A stretch of DNA of 64,000 nt from Phaeobacter porticola (GTDB taxonomy: Bacteria > Pseudomonadota > Alphaproteobacteria > Rhodobacterales > Rhodobacteraceae). The stretch spans positions 2,046,001 to 2,110,000 of the forward strand of contig NZ_CP016364.1 of the NCBI RefSeq assembly GCF_001888185.1. The letters run 5' to 3'. Position numbers and translations under genes: made by a program. The notes under the pieces are model-generated. The model did not search any database and was not told the origin of the DNA. It was given only the letters and a program-made list of their open reading frames with translations. Positions 1 to 9,024 of the stretch are shown here, piece after piece; position 1 is the stretch's first letter, and each line of letters starts with the position of its first letter.

Positions 1-237
1 GAGGAATTCGGTGATCTGATGTTTGTGATGGCCAATCTGGGTCGTCACCTGGGTGTTGAACCAGAGGCGGCGCTGCGGGCTGCCAATGCCAAATTCACCC
101 GCCGGTTTGAGGGCGTCGAAGCCAAGCTATCCGCCCGCGGCAAACGCCCCGAGGACAGCGATCTGACCGAAATGGATGCGCTCTGGGATGAGGTGAAGGT
201 CGAGAGCCGCGCCGCCGCCAAAACAGACCACAAATGA
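1..237 (+). CDS. mazG: MazG nucleoside triphosphate pyrophosphohydrolase, C-terminal part
   Basis: The gene runs in from before the window; only the last 78 codons are present, open from base 1 in this frame (EEFGDLMF...). The ELGDLLF-like start, the NLGRHLGVEPEAALR stretch and the NAKFTRRF motif are typical of the C-terminal MazG domain. MazG proteins hydrolyse (d)NTPs to monophosphates and pyrophosphate in the cytoplasm, as house-cleaning or in stress adaptation. The tail after about residue 60 is charged and variable. The N-terminal half is outside the window, so completeness cannot be judged. Confidence 0.85.
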   Translation, partial: EEFGDLMFVMANLGRHLGVEPEAALRAANAKFTRRFEGVEAKLSARGKRPEDSDLTEMDALWDEVKVESRAAAKTDHK

Positions 238-301
238 TCGGTCGCCCTGCACAGGCGGCCACAGCCTTGTCTCTATCGCCGTTGCGCCCCATATCCCTAT
301 A

Positions 302-994
302 ATGTTGAGATTGACCCCGATCCTATTGGCCGTGATCTATGGGCTGGTGATGTACCGCCTGTCGATATGGCGGACTCATCGCGCCCTGGACGAACAATCG
401 ACTGAGCTGGCCGATGCCCGCCTGCGTCAACTGACAGATCGCATGGCTGCCGCGCTGGAGATCAGCCATATCCCGGTTTACATCTATGAGGTCGACCCCG
501 TGAACGGGCTGGCGGCGCCGGACGGGCGGATTTTTATCACCCGTGGGTTCTATCGCAAATATCGCAGTGGCGAGGTCAGTGACGCCGAGCTGGCCTCGGT
601 CATCGCGCATGAGCTGGGCCATGTGGCGCTGGGGCATGCTAAAAAGCGCATGATCGACTTCTCCGGTCAGAACGCGCTGCGCACTGCCTTGATGCTGATC
701 ATCGGTCGCTTTGTTCCTTTTGTTGGTCCCTGGATCGCCAATGTCTTGACCTCTCTGCTAGCTGCCCGCCTGTCGCGCGGGGATGAATATGAGGCAGATG
801 AATATGCGGCTGCCCTGCTGACCAAATCCGGCATCGGCACCGCGCCGCAAAAGAGCCTGTTTCGCAAGTTGGAAGAACTGACCCAGGCCCGCAGCGGCCT
901 GGCCCCCGCCTGGCTAATGAGTCATCCCAAGACAGAGGAACGTATCGCCGCGCTGGAGCGCCTGGAACAGCGCTGGAGTAGTAAAAAGACTTGA
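302..994 (+). CDS. Short M48-family zinc metalloprotease
   Basis: A 230-aa protein with an N-terminal hydrophobic segment (residues 4-20) that should anchor it in the inner membrane. The zinc site is visible: HELGH at residues 103-107 and the third ligand in the DEYEADEYAA stretch (glutamate near 164). A second hydrophobic stretch lies between them (about 128-156). This is the M48 (HtpX/Oma1-like) peptidase pattern, without the TPR region of the other M48 protein at 42717-44081. Likely a membrane or periplasmic quality-control protease; the substrate is unknown. No strong ribosome binding site precedes the ATG. Confidence 0.82.
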   Translation: MLRLTPILLAVIYGLVMYRLSIWRTHRALDEQSTELADARLRQLTDRMAAALEISHIPVYIYEVDPVNGLAAPDGRIFITRGFYRKYRSGEVSDAELASVIAHELGHVALGHAKKRMIDFSGQNALRTALMLIIGRFVPFVGPWIANVLTSLLAARLSRGDEYEADEYAAALLTKSGIGTAPQKSLFRKLEELTQARSGLAPAWLMSHPKTEERIAALERLEQRWSSKKT

Positions 995-1187
995 AGATTG
1001 CGCTGCAAGACCCTGGTTTGACGTAAGAGTTATGCAATTCAGAACGGGTGTTTTGGCCTGTTGGTTTGTCTGCGGATCGCAGTGTCCCCATCTGATCGCA
1101 ACCAATTCCGCGTCGGAAGCGTTTCCTTCAGAGACGCAGAGCTGACATCACCCAATGCCTGCATTGACGGAACATCGGAGACCCAAC

Positions 1188-2183
1188 ATGCGCTATTCCG
1201 TTCTTGACCTTGCCCCAGTTCCCGAAGGCCAGGACATTGCCCAATCGCTGCGCAACAGCACCGACCTAGCACAGCGGGCCGAGGCCTGGGGCTATCATCG
1301 TTACTGGCTGGCTGAACATCACAATATGCCCGGTATCGCCAGCGCTGCAACAGCCGTGCTGATCGGCCATATTGCCAGCCAGACACAATCCATCCGGGTG
1401 GGCGCCGGGGGCATCATGCTTCCAAATCATGCGCCCTATATGGTGGCAGAGGCCTTTGGCACGTTGGCCAGTCTCTATGGTGACCGGATTGATTTGGGGC
1501 TGGGCCGCGCGCCGGGCACCGATATGCAGACGGCGCGCGCACTGCGGCGCGGGTTCCAGCCGGATGACGGCACCCCCGACGGTTTCCCACATGATGTGAT
1601 CGAACTGATAAACTACCTTGGCCCGGAAACATCCGAGACACGCGTGCGCGCCTTTCCCGGTCAGGGCACCGCCGTTCCAGTCTGGATTCTCGGGTCCAGC
1701 CTGTATGGGGCACAACTGGCGGCCCAGCTGGGGCTCCCTTATGCTTTTGCCTCGCATTTTGCGCCCGCAGCGCTGGAGCATGCCTTGCAAGTTTATCGCA
1801 GCACCTTTCGACCTTCCGCGCAACGTTCAGCGCCACATGCGATGATTGCTGTCAATGTCTTTGCCGCAGAGGCCGGTGCAGAAGGCGTCCGGCTTAAGAC
1901 AACCATGCAGCAGGCCTTTGCCCGGTTGCATCAGGGCAAACCCGGCAAGCTGCCGCCCCCGGTGGACGATATCGACGCCCATCTGACACCGCAGATCCTG
2001 ACCGGTGTGAATGAGGCGTTACGGATCTCGGCCACCGGCAGCAAAGCGACGGTAACCGCAGAACTGAGCGAGATTTTGGAACGATATCAACCGGATGAGG
2101 TGATCATAACCGGGCAGATCCATGATCACACAGCGCGACTGAGGTCGTTTGAGATCGCAGCCGAAGTTCTGAGTGCGGTCTAA
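1188..2183 (+). CDS. LLM class flavin-dependent oxidoreductase
   Basis: A 331-aa luciferase-like monooxygenase family protein. The N-terminal pattern ([12 protein letters not shown], then [19 protein letters not shown]) and the [16 protein letters not shown] strand are characteristic of the MsnO8-like branch, which uses reduced flavin from a partner reductase. I chose the ATG at 1188 rather than the in-frame ATG at 1155 because a GGAGA lies just upstream of it and the family begins with the beta strand RYSVLDLAP. The substrate cannot be told from sequence. It converges on the PIN gene. Confidence 0.85.
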   Translation: MRYSVLDLAPVPEGQDIAQSLRNSTDLAQRAEAWGYHRYWLAEHHNMPGIASAATAVLIGHIASQTQSIRVGAGGIMLPNHAPYMVAEAFGTLASLYGDRIDLGLGRAPGTDMQTARALRRGFQPDDGTPDGFPHDVIELINYLGPETSETRVRAFPGQGTAVPVWILGSSLYGAQLAAQLGLPYAFASHFAPAALEHALQVYRSTFRPSAQRSAPHAMIAVNVFAAEAGAEGVRLKTTMQQAFARLHQGKPGKLPPPVDDIDAHLTPQILTGVNEALRISATGSKATVTAELSEILERYQPDEVIITGQIHDHTARLRSFEIAAEVLSAV

Positions 2184-2200
2184 GCTCAGCGGTCGCACCT

Positions 2201-2274
2201 GCGGATTGCCAAGGCAGACCCACCTGAACCGCTCGCCGCGCTTGTCCGGCTAGCCCAAAGCCTTGGCAATCCGC
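2201..2274. repeat. Perfect 15-bp inverted repeat between convergent genes
   Basis: GCGGATTGCCAAGGC at 2201-2215 is the exact reverse complement of 2260-2274, with a 44-base loop. The right arm overlaps the last codons of the PIN gene and the left arm lies just after the LLM oxidoreductase stop. There is no T-tract, so a simple intrinsic terminator is not supported. The arms could still form an mRNA 3'-end structure for either transcript. Confidence 0.6.
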
Positions 2275-2789
2275 GGCAGGCGCGCCTTTTTCAGCAGCGG
2301 TCGCATCTCCCAAATGCCGCCTGACAGGCGGTTGGCCTCTGCCAGAACCGCCTCTGCAACAGCAGACATACCGTCCTGATCTTTCAGCCAACAGTCATAC
2401 AGCAGTTGGTCAGGACCGATCCGTTCCAAGCCTTCCTCAGCCAGCGTGTGGCGCGGAAAATCCTTGTTGTTGACGGTGACAATACCATCCGCATGGCCCG
2501 CAATTGCAGCAGCCAGAACGTGGATATCCGCCACATCCGGCAGCCACAGCCGCGCTTCGACACCCGGCGCCGCCGCGATTTCAGCCTTGGGCCAGGTGGC
2601 GGCGATCAGGGCGATTTCACCCCGTGCCTGTGCCTCGCCCGTAGGGCCGATCTTGCGCGCCGCCCGCGCCCATTCCTCAAGAATGCGGGCGGACCAAAGC
2701 GGGGTGAAATACCCGATACCGGCCGCCCCCAACAGCATTTCCCGCATCACCGTCGGATAGAGCACGCAGGCGTCCAAGAGCAGTTTCAT
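2250..2789 (-). CDS. PIN domain protein
   Basis: A 179-aa protein starting KLLLDACVLYP, with the first acidic residue of a PIN nuclease fold at position 6, and later DVADIHVLAAAIAG and GIVTVNNKDFP, which supply the remaining conserved acidic positions (the D-x-H-V-x-A-A and T-x-N-x-D-F motifs). PIN proteins are Mg-dependent ribonucleases, often toxins of type II toxin-antitoxin pairs, but no small antitoxin gene adjoins this one. It starts 16 bases after the methyltransferase stop, so the two are probably co-transcribed. It may be a chromosomal orphan PIN protein. Confidence 0.78.
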   Translation of the reverse strand: MKLLLDACVLYPTVMREMLLGAAGIGYFTPLWSARILEEWARAARKIGPTGEAQARGEIALIAATWPKAEIAAAPGVEARLWLPDVADIHVLAAAIAGHADGIVTVNNKDFPRHTLAEEGLERIGPDQLLYDCWLKDQDGMSAVAEAVLAEANRLSGGIWEMRPLLKKARLPRIAKALG

Positions 2790-2805
2790 TGTCAGTCGCC
2801 CAGGA

Positions 2806-4020
2806 TCAATCGAGACGGAAAAATACGGCCTTCAGATAGCCGCTTTCAGCCAGCTGAGGCAGCTGGGGATGATCTGCACCCGCATAGCCGGTGTGCAGCA
2901 GTTGACTGCGACGTCCGCCACGCCCGATTCCGCGGGCCGAAGCATTGCGGAACCGGCTAAGATCTGCCGCATGAGAACAGGAACACAGGCCCAGATACCC
3001 CCCCGGAGCCACCAGCGGCGCGGCCAGTTTGGCAATCCGCTCATAAGCCCGCAGACCGGCCTCAAGTGTTTGTTTCGACGGCGCAAAGGCGGGAGGGTCA
3101 CAGATGACCACGTCGAATTGCGCACCGTCATCGCTGAGTTGGGTCAACACATCAAACGCATCGCCTTGCAGCGCTGTGAAACGATCTTCGAAACCACTGG
3201 CAACGGCGCCCTGGCGCGCCAGTTCCAGCGCAGGCGCAGAACCATCAACACAGGTCGCCTTGGCAGCACCTGCAGCCAGCATCGCCAAACCAAAACCGCC
3301 CACATGCGAAAATACGTCCAGCACCTTGGCGCCGGGTTTCACCAATTTTGCAGCAAAGGCATGATTGTCGCGTTGGTCGTAGAACAATCCCGTTTTCTGC
3401 CCACCGGTCAGGTCTGCCATATAGGTGGCCCCGTTCATCGTGACTTCAACCGCGGCCTCCGGCGCGGTGCCGTGAAGAGCGGCGCTGACATCATCCAACC
3501 CTTCCAGACCGCGGGCGCGACCGGAAGCATTTTTCAGCACCGTCGCGACGCCGGTCACCTCCTGCAAGGCAGCGGTCAACTGCTCCAGATGGGTTTCCGC
3601 CCAGGCTGCGTTTGGCTGCACCACGCAGATGTCGCCAAACCGGTCAATGACCACTCCGGGCAAGCCGTCAGATTCTGCATGAACCAGACGGTAGTAGGGC
3701 GCATCGTATAGCTGCTCACGCAGGTCCAGCGCGCGGCGCAAGCGCGTCGCGAACCAATCCTGATTGATCTCAGCCGCCGGGTCCGTGTCCAGCATACGCG
3801 CAATGATCTTGCTCTCAGGATTAACCGCGACCAGCCCCATCGACGTCATGCCGTCATCTTCCAGTACCGCAAGGGAGCCGGGGGTCAGTTTGCGAGTGCG
3901 CCGGTCGGCGACCAACTCGTTGGCATAGACCCAAGGGAAGCCGTGGCGCAGGGCACGGGCATTGGCTTTGGGTTTCAGTTTTACGCGGGCGCGCTCTGGC
4001 GCGGAGGAAGAAGCTGTCAT
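2806..4020 (-). CDS. rlmI: Class I SAM-dependent rRNA methyltransferase, RlmI/RlmK type
   Basis: A 404-aa protein with an N-terminal PUA-like region (about 10-90), a central EEHD-like region and a C-terminal Rossmann methyltransferase domain: VLDVFSHVGGFGLAML (SAM binding) and VICDPPAFAPSK (catalytic DPPAF loop). RlmI proteins methylate a cytosine C5 of 23S rRNA. It starts at an ATG preceded by GAGGGG. The C-terminal segment after CSCSHAADL reads normally to FFRLD, so there is no frameshift. The symbol is by family; the exact target base is not provable here. Confidence 0.85.
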   Translation of the reverse strand: MTASSSAPERARVKLKPKANARALRHGFPWVYANELVADRRTRKLTPGSLAVLEDDGMTSMGLVAVNPESKIIARMLDTDPAAEINQDWFATRLRRALDLREQLYDAPYYRLVHAESDGLPGVVIDRFGDICVVQPNAAWAETHLEQLTAALQEVTGVATVLKNASGRARGLEGLDDVSAALHGTAPEAAVEVTMNGATYMADLTGGQKTGLFYDQRDNHAFAAKLVKPGAKVLDVFSHVGGFGLAMLAAGAAKATCVDGSAPALELARQGAVASGFEDRFTALQGDAFDVLTQLSDDGAQFDVVICDPPAFAPSKQTLEAGLRAYERIAKLAAPLVAPGGYLGLCSCSHAADLSRFRNASARGIGRGGRRSQLLHTGYAGADHPQLPQLAESGYLKAVFFRLD

Positions 4021-4125
4021 GCGCCCCTCTTATCCGCAAGCGGCGCGTGTTGAAAGGGCGTTGAAGATGGGCGACTGCAACGCCGCCACCCGCGTGGCCC
4101 TCTGCCACGCGCGGCGCGTGAGAGC

Positions 4126-4419
4126 CTACCGCGTACGCGACCGCCAGCCGCCGCGCCTGCGAGGTTTGGCATCAGCCTCCAGCCCCTCGCGCAGCACAGC
4201 TGTCATTGGGTGGTCCGGCTGGGCGGTGCCGACAAGCTCCAGCAATGCGGCAATCGCCGCGCGACTGTCCATCCCATCCGGCAGGCTCAGCGCCCAGTCG
4301 AGAAATATGCTACGACACTGCCCCGGCTCAATGCCGTCAATACGATAGCTTTCGCGGATCAACCCCTTACGATCAAGGACAGCAAGCTGCGCGCCTGTCG
4401 TCGTGGTCTCAGTCATCAT
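4126..4419 (-). CDS. Conserved small protein overlapping the glnE 3' end
   Basis: About 97 aa starting MMTETTTTG. The longer open frame begins inside glnE at 4467, but AAGGAG stands 9 bases before the ATG pair at 4419/4416, so a start there is preferred; it overlaps the glnE stop by about 11 bases, implying translational coupling. The protein has a mixed, globular-looking composition, no membrane segment, and a basic C-terminus (RRRGGWRSRTR). I do not recognise a family. Its position suggests expression with glnE. Confidence 0.65.
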   Translation of the reverse strand: MMTETTTTGAQLAVLDRKGLIRESYRIDGIEPGQCRSIFLDWALSLPDGMDSRAAIAALLELVGTAQPDHPMTAVLREGLEADAKPRRRGGWRSRTR

Positions 4420-7225
4420 GACCCGTGGCTCCTTCTCTTTGCAAGGCAGCGGCAATGATCTCGCCACAGCCCTGATAGCGGTTGATCAATGCAGCCTCCA
4501 GCGCGGCCAAATCCTCAAATCCGGTGCTGCGGCAAAGGAACTGCGCCCCGCCCTCGCCCAGCGTTTCCGCGTTGATTGCCTTACCTGACACCAGCCGCGC
4601 GGCCGTCTGCACTGACCAGAATAGATCATAACCGCGCTGCAATTCAGCGGCATCTGCGGCATCCAGCCAGCCACAGGCGACAGCCCCCGCCAATCCGCAG
4701 GCCACATCCTGCGCGCGTGCATCACTCAGCAACACCCCCGCCTGGGCGATCAGCTCGATATCCATCATCCGCCCGGCGCCGGTTTTGGCATCCCAAGGAC
4801 CGTTTGGCACCTTAGCCGCGGCCAGCCGCACCCGCATTTTCGCAACCTCTGGCAGGATCACAGCACGACTGCGCGCCTCGCCCAGAAACGCTGCGCGAAA
4901 ATCGGTGATATCCTGCGCCAGCCCCTCGGCGGCGGGTGTCGGCACCGCCACCACGACCCGCGCGCGGGTCAGCGCCAGATGCTCCCAGACCCAGGCATCA
5001 TTGCGTTGGTACTGGCAGAAGCTTTCCAGACTGGTCGCCACCGGCCCCTGCGTGCCCGAGGGGCGCAGCCGCATGTCCACCTCATAAAGCTGGCCCTGCG
5101 ACATGCGGGCCGTCAGTGCGGTGATCAGCGCCTGCGTGAGCCGCGCATAATAGGGCCGTGTTGCCAGCGGCCGGGGACCCTCCGACGCCTCCGCGTTACC
5201 GGGGTCGTAGATCACGATCACATCCAGATCCGACAACGCATTGATGCGTCTGGCCCCCAATGATCCCATCGCCAGCACAGCCGCGCCACGTCCGGGCGGC
5301 GGGCCATGTTTCAAAGCAAATTGATCGACCACAACCGGCGCCAAGCCTGCGATGACTACCTCAGCGAGTTCTGCATATTGCGCGCCAGCCTCAGCCGCAC
5401 CGATCAAGCCGCGCAGATGGTGCACGCCAATCCTGAAATGCCATTCCTTGCACCAGCGCCGGGTCGCATCCAGCCGGGATTCATAGTCAACCTCATGCGA
5501 CAGAACCGTCTCGAGCGACTGCTCAAGCACATTCCGCGCAGGCCAGGCGTCAAAGAACGATCCCCCAATCACCGCATCAAACACGCTTGAATTGCGCGCA
5601 AGATAGCTTGCCAACGTTCCCGAGGTGCCGACGATGTCGATCAGCAGATCTATCAGCTGGGGATTGGCCTCAAACAGGGAAAACAACTGCACGCCGGCAG
5701 GCAGCCCGGCCAGAAACCCATCTAGCGCCACCAACGCCTCTGCCGGCTGAGCAGTGCGCGCCAACCGGGCCAACAGTTCTGGTTTCAGCCGTTCAAAGAT
5801 CTGCGCTCCCCGCGCTGAGCGGAGAGCCGGATACGTGGGCCAACGGGCCAGGGTATCGCTGTCCAGTACCTCCGGCAGCGGCGCCTGCACCATCTCGGGC
5901 GGGGCATCAGGGGCAAAAAACCCTTCGGTCAGGCCATGGACTTCTTCCAGCCGGGCCTTGGTTGTGGCCAGCAGCTCTGCGGGGTCACGATCCATCAGAC
6001 AGGCCACACGGGCAATGCCATCCTCGGATTGTGGCATCCGGTGGGTCTGGGCATCATGCACCATCTGAATGCGGTGTTCGACCTCGCGGTGTGCCACGTA
6101 GTGGGCGCCGAGCTGGTCGCAGACATCCTGTGGCACCCAGTCCTTGGCCGCCAACGCGCGCAACCCGTCCAGCGTGCCGCGCGGACGCAGGCTTTCATCA
6201 CGCCCACCCGCAATCAATTGCCGGGTTTGGGTAAAGAACTCAATCTCGCGAATGCCGCCACGCCCCAGCTTCATGTCATGCCCCGGCACGTTCAGCGGCC
6301 CGCCTGTGCCCTTGTTTTCCCGGATCCGCAGACGCATGTCATGGGCATCCTGAATCGCGGCGAAATCCAAATGGCGCCGCCAGACAAAGGGCCGCAGTGT
6401 TTGCAAAAACTCCGCACCCGCCGTCAGATCCCCAGCGCAGGGACGCGCTTTGATATAGGCGGCCCGTTCCCAGGTGCGACCCAGGCTTTCGTAATACCGT
6501 TCGGCCGCTTCCATCGCCATGGCTACGGGGGTCACCGCCGGATCAGGCCGCAACCGCAGATCGGTGCGAAACACATAGCCGTCAGCCGTACGCTCGCTTA
6601 GCGTTGTGCACATATTGCGGGTGGCGCGCACCATACCCTGTCGCGCCTCGTAGAAATCATCGGGATCAAACCGCGTTTCATCGAACAGGCAGATCATGTC
6701 GATATCCGAGCTGTAGTTCAGCTCATATGCGCCCATTTTTCCCATCGCCAACAGTGTCAGTCCACCAGCGGTTTCGATATCGTCCTCGGTCAGCCCCGGC
6801 AGTTTTTTGCGGCGGATCAGGGTGGCTATCTCGGCCTTGATGGCCACATCTGCGCAAAGCTCTGCGAAATGGGTCAAGGCGGTGGTGACCTGCATCAAAT
6901 CCCACGCCCCCGCCAGATCACACAGCCCGCTTAGCAGCGCCACCTGGCGTTTCGCCCGGCGCAGTCCCGGCTTCAGCTGATCAGGAGCGAGCGCGCGCAC
7001 ATCACTGCTGATTTGCGTCAGTGCCGCTGCTGGATCCGCAAGCGCAGGGGGCAGCCAGTCCGCCTCACGCGCGATCAGCTCCTTCAGATAGGGGCTGGAT
7101 CCAGCAGCACCAGTCACCAATGCGGCCTGATCCCCCAGAAGCGCAGGTACAAGCGCCAACGCATCCTGCCCCAGATCCGGATCAAAAGCGCGCGGAAGAC
7201 GCTGAATATCAAGAGAATGTCCCAT
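4409..7225 (-). CDS. glnE: Bifunctional glutamine synthetase adenylyltransferase/deadenylylase
   Basis: About 938 aa from the ATG at 7225 (MGHSLDIQRL). The open frame extends upstream to 7384, but that part looks unlike coding and the family is about 930-980 aa. Two nucleotidyltransferase domains are visible: the N-terminal adenylyl-removing domain with GKMGAYELNYSSDIDMI and the C-terminal adenylylating domain with GSLGARRINALSDLDVI, each with the G-x-G and D-x-D metal motifs. GlnE modifies a tyrosine of glutamine synthetase in response to PII state, switching nitrogen assimilation. Cytoplasmic. Confidence 0.95.
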   Translation of the reverse strand: MGHSLDIQRLPRAFDPDLGQDALALVPALLGDQAALVTGAAGSSPYLKELIAREADWLPPALADPAAALTQISSDVRALAPDQLKPGLRRAKRQVALLSGLCDLAGAWDLMQVTTALTHFAELCADVAIKAEIATLIRRKKLPGLTEDDIETAGGLTLLAMGKMGAYELNYSSDIDMICLFDETRFDPDDFYEARQGMVRATRNMCTTLSERTADGYVFRTDLRLRPDPAVTPVAMAMEAAERYYESLGRTWERAAYIKARPCAGDLTAGAEFLQTLRPFVWRRHLDFAAIQDAHDMRLRIRENKGTGGPLNVPGHDMKLGRGGIREIEFFTQTRQLIAGGRDESLRPRGTLDGLRALAAKDWVPQDVCDQLGAHYVAHREVEHRIQMVHDAQTHRMPQSEDGIARVACLMDRDPAELLATTKARLEEVHGLTEGFFAPDAPPEMVQAPLPEVLDSDTLARWPTYPALRSARGAQIFERLKPELLARLARTAQPAEALVALDGFLAGLPAGVQLFSLFEANPQLIDLLIDIVGTSGTLASYLARNSSVFDAVIGGSFFDAWPARNVLEQSLETVLSHEVDYESRLDATRRWCKEWHFRIGVHHLRGLIGAAEAGAQYAELAEVVIAGLAPVVVDQFALKHGPPPGRGAAVLAMGSLGARRINALSDLDVIVIYDPGNAEASEGPRPLATRPYYARLTQALITALTARMSQGQLYEVDMRLRPSGTQGPVATSLESFCQYQRNDAWVWEHLALTRARVVVAVPTPAAEGLAQDITDFRAAFLGEARSRAVILPEVAKMRVRLAAAKVPNGPWDAKTGAGRMMDIELIAQAGVLLSDARAQDVACGLAGAVACGWLDAADAAELQRGYDLFWSVQTAARLVSGKAINAETLGEGGAQFLCRSTGFEDLAALEAALINRYQGCGEIIAAALQREGATGHDD

Positions 7226-7767
7226 AGTGAGACACTGCGGCCAGACGCCGCCGCCGTCAATCGGTGATCCGCCAGAACTACCTTGCGCCCCTTTGGGGCG
7301 ACGAGAGAATCTGAGGGTAAGTTGCCAACCGCGCCCTACAAGTTTACGCAAGGTAAGGAATACCCTAATAGTCGTATTGCGCACAAATCGTTAACGCTGG
7401 TACTGCGGCTGCGCTTACGATCCGGGGGCAAGTCAGACAACGAGTTGTTACGAGTATAACCAGTGACAGGCCGGTGCCCGGCCCCGCCGATTATGGCAGG
7501 CCATCTGGGCTATACCCTGTCACTGTGTGCGATATCATATCGTCTGACTGCATGGCGCAGCCGCAAACTACTTCTCCTGCTTTCAACGAAGCTGTCACGC
7601 CATTCAGGTGGCGCGGTTCGCGTGAGGGACGCCCTGTGCAAGACCGACGCATCAACCGCAAAACCGATGCGCTGTTCTGCTGTTGGCACGCCATTTCCGC
7701 CGTTATCCCCGTGACACCCCCATCGGAGAGCGCTAGCGTCGCCGCACCAGCACAATCGGAGGTCACC
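7226..7767. other. Intergenic region between divergent glnE and MFS gene
   Basis: About 540 bases separate the chosen starts of glnE (minus) and the MFS transporter (plus). Open frames extend into it from both sides but carry no recognisable protein. It must contain both promoters. I found no convincing operator, RNA structure or small gene. Confidence 0.5.
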
Positions 7768-8985
7768 GTGGCATCACCCCTTTTGATCAGAAACCGAAAC
7801 TACCGGCTGTTGTTCACCGCCGGGGCGCTCACCAATCTGGGCGACGGGTTTATCCTATTGGCACTGCCATGGCTGGCCACGCTGATGACACGTGATCCGG
7901 TCGCGATTGCCGCCGTCGCTGCGGCTGGACGCCTGCCATGGTTGTTCTTTGCCCTGCCTGCAGGGGTGATTGCGGATATGACGGATCGGCGCAAGTTGAT
8001 TGCGCGCGCCGATCTTTTGCGGGCCATGATCGTGATGGCCATCCTGATGCTTGCGGTCAGCGCGCCGACTCCTGGTGCCATCTGGGCCTTGGCTGGACTC
8101 GCCTTTATCCTGGGGTCGGCTGAGGTGATCCGCGACAATGCGGCCCAGACCATCCTGCCCGATATTGTCGCCGGATCTGATCTGGAGACCGCCAATGGCC
8201 AGCTGTGGACGGCCGAGCAACTGACGGGTCAGTTCATTGGTCCGCCGCTGGCTGGTTTGCTAATCGCAGCCGGTATTGCTGTTCCCTTTGGACTGGATGT
8301 GGTGGCGCTGGTGTTGGCGGCGGGGTTTGTTTGGCTGATCAAGCTGTCACCGCGCGCGCCGCTGCGGCAGAGCTTTGGCAAAGCGCTACTTGAAGGCATC
8401 GCATTCATGCGCAGTGACCGTCTGCTGTTGCGGCTGGCCATTGTGCTGGGCATCGCCAATTTTCTCGCCACTGCAACGATTACTGTGCAGATCCTGTTTG
8501 CTCAGGACGTTCTAGCGCTATCGGCTACGGAATACGGGCTGGTGCTGTCCATTGCCGCACTTGGTGCTGTGACCGGTAGTCTGATTGCGCCACGCCTCAC
8601 CCGCCTAATCGGTGTACAGCCCTGCCTGTATCTGTCGATTGCGGGATGGGCTGCTGGCTACGCCGTTATCGGCCTTAGTAACAGTGGTATCGTCATGGCC
8701 TCGGCCCTGTTTGTGGTGATGACGGCGGCAATGGTCTGGAACGTAATCACTGTATCCTGGCGCCAGCGCCGCATCCCGTCCGACCTGCTGGGACGGGTCA
8801 ACAGCATCTATCGTTGCTTTGGCTGGGGGTCGATGCCACTGGGCGCGCTCACTGGTGGCGTTCTTGTTGCGCTGCTGGAGGGCGATCTGGGGCGCGATCT
8901 TGCCCTGCGTGCGCCCTTCCTGATGTCGGCGATCTGTTGCATTATTCTGCTGATCTACGCGGCGTTTTGGCTCAGGCTTGATTGA
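7768..8985 (+). CDS. MFS transporter
   Basis: A 405-aa membrane protein of the major facilitator superfamily with about 12 hydrophobic segments. The DMTDRRKL loop after TM2 corresponds to the family's conserved loop 2-3 motif, and NLGDGFILLALPWL lies in TM1. The open frame reaches back to 7474, but the GTG at 7768 has GGAGGT five bases upstream and gives the usual MFS length. The EamA/DHA-like style with RDNAAQTILPDIV resembles the branch of multidrug or macrolide exporters; the substrate is unknown. Probably inner membrane. Confidence 0.87.
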   Translation: MASPLLIRNRNYRLLFTAGALTNLGDGFILLALPWLATLMTRDPVAIAAVAAAGRLPWLFFALPAGVIADMTDRRKLIARADLLRAMIVMAILMLAVSAPTPGAIWALAGLAFILGSAEVIRDNAAQTILPDIVAGSDLETANGQLWTAEQLTGQFIGPPLAGLLIAAGIAVPFGLDVVALVLAAGFVWLIKLSPRAPLRQSFGKALLEGIAFMRSDRLLLRLAIVLGIANFLATATITVQILFAQDVLALSATEYGLVLSIAALGAVTGSLIAPRLTRLIGVQPCLYLSIAGWAAGYAVIGLSNSGIVMASALFVVMTAAMVWNVITVSWRQRRIPSDLLGRVNSIYRCFGWGSMPLGALTGGVLVALLEGDLGRDLALRAPFLMSAICCIILLIYAAFWLRLD

Positions 8986-9024
8986 CGTCGCAGGCGGAAC
9001 AGGCCGGGGGGACCCGGATACGTC

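Noticed and set aside
2806-3000. Possible frameshift at the rlmI C-terminus
   Set aside because: The Gly/Arg-rich stretch reads as a normal family C-terminus ending FFRLD.
7226-7384. N-terminal extension of glnE
   Set aside because: Adds about 53 residues without family similarity; the ATG at 7225 gives the normal length.
4409-7384. Long open frames opposite glnE (for example 5587-6234 and 5936-6601)
   Set aside because: GC-rich shadow frames without motifs or ribosome binding sites.
7474-7767. 98-residue N-terminal extension of the MFS transporter
   Set aside because: No membrane-protein character; GTG at 7768 has a strong ribosome binding site and gives the usual size.
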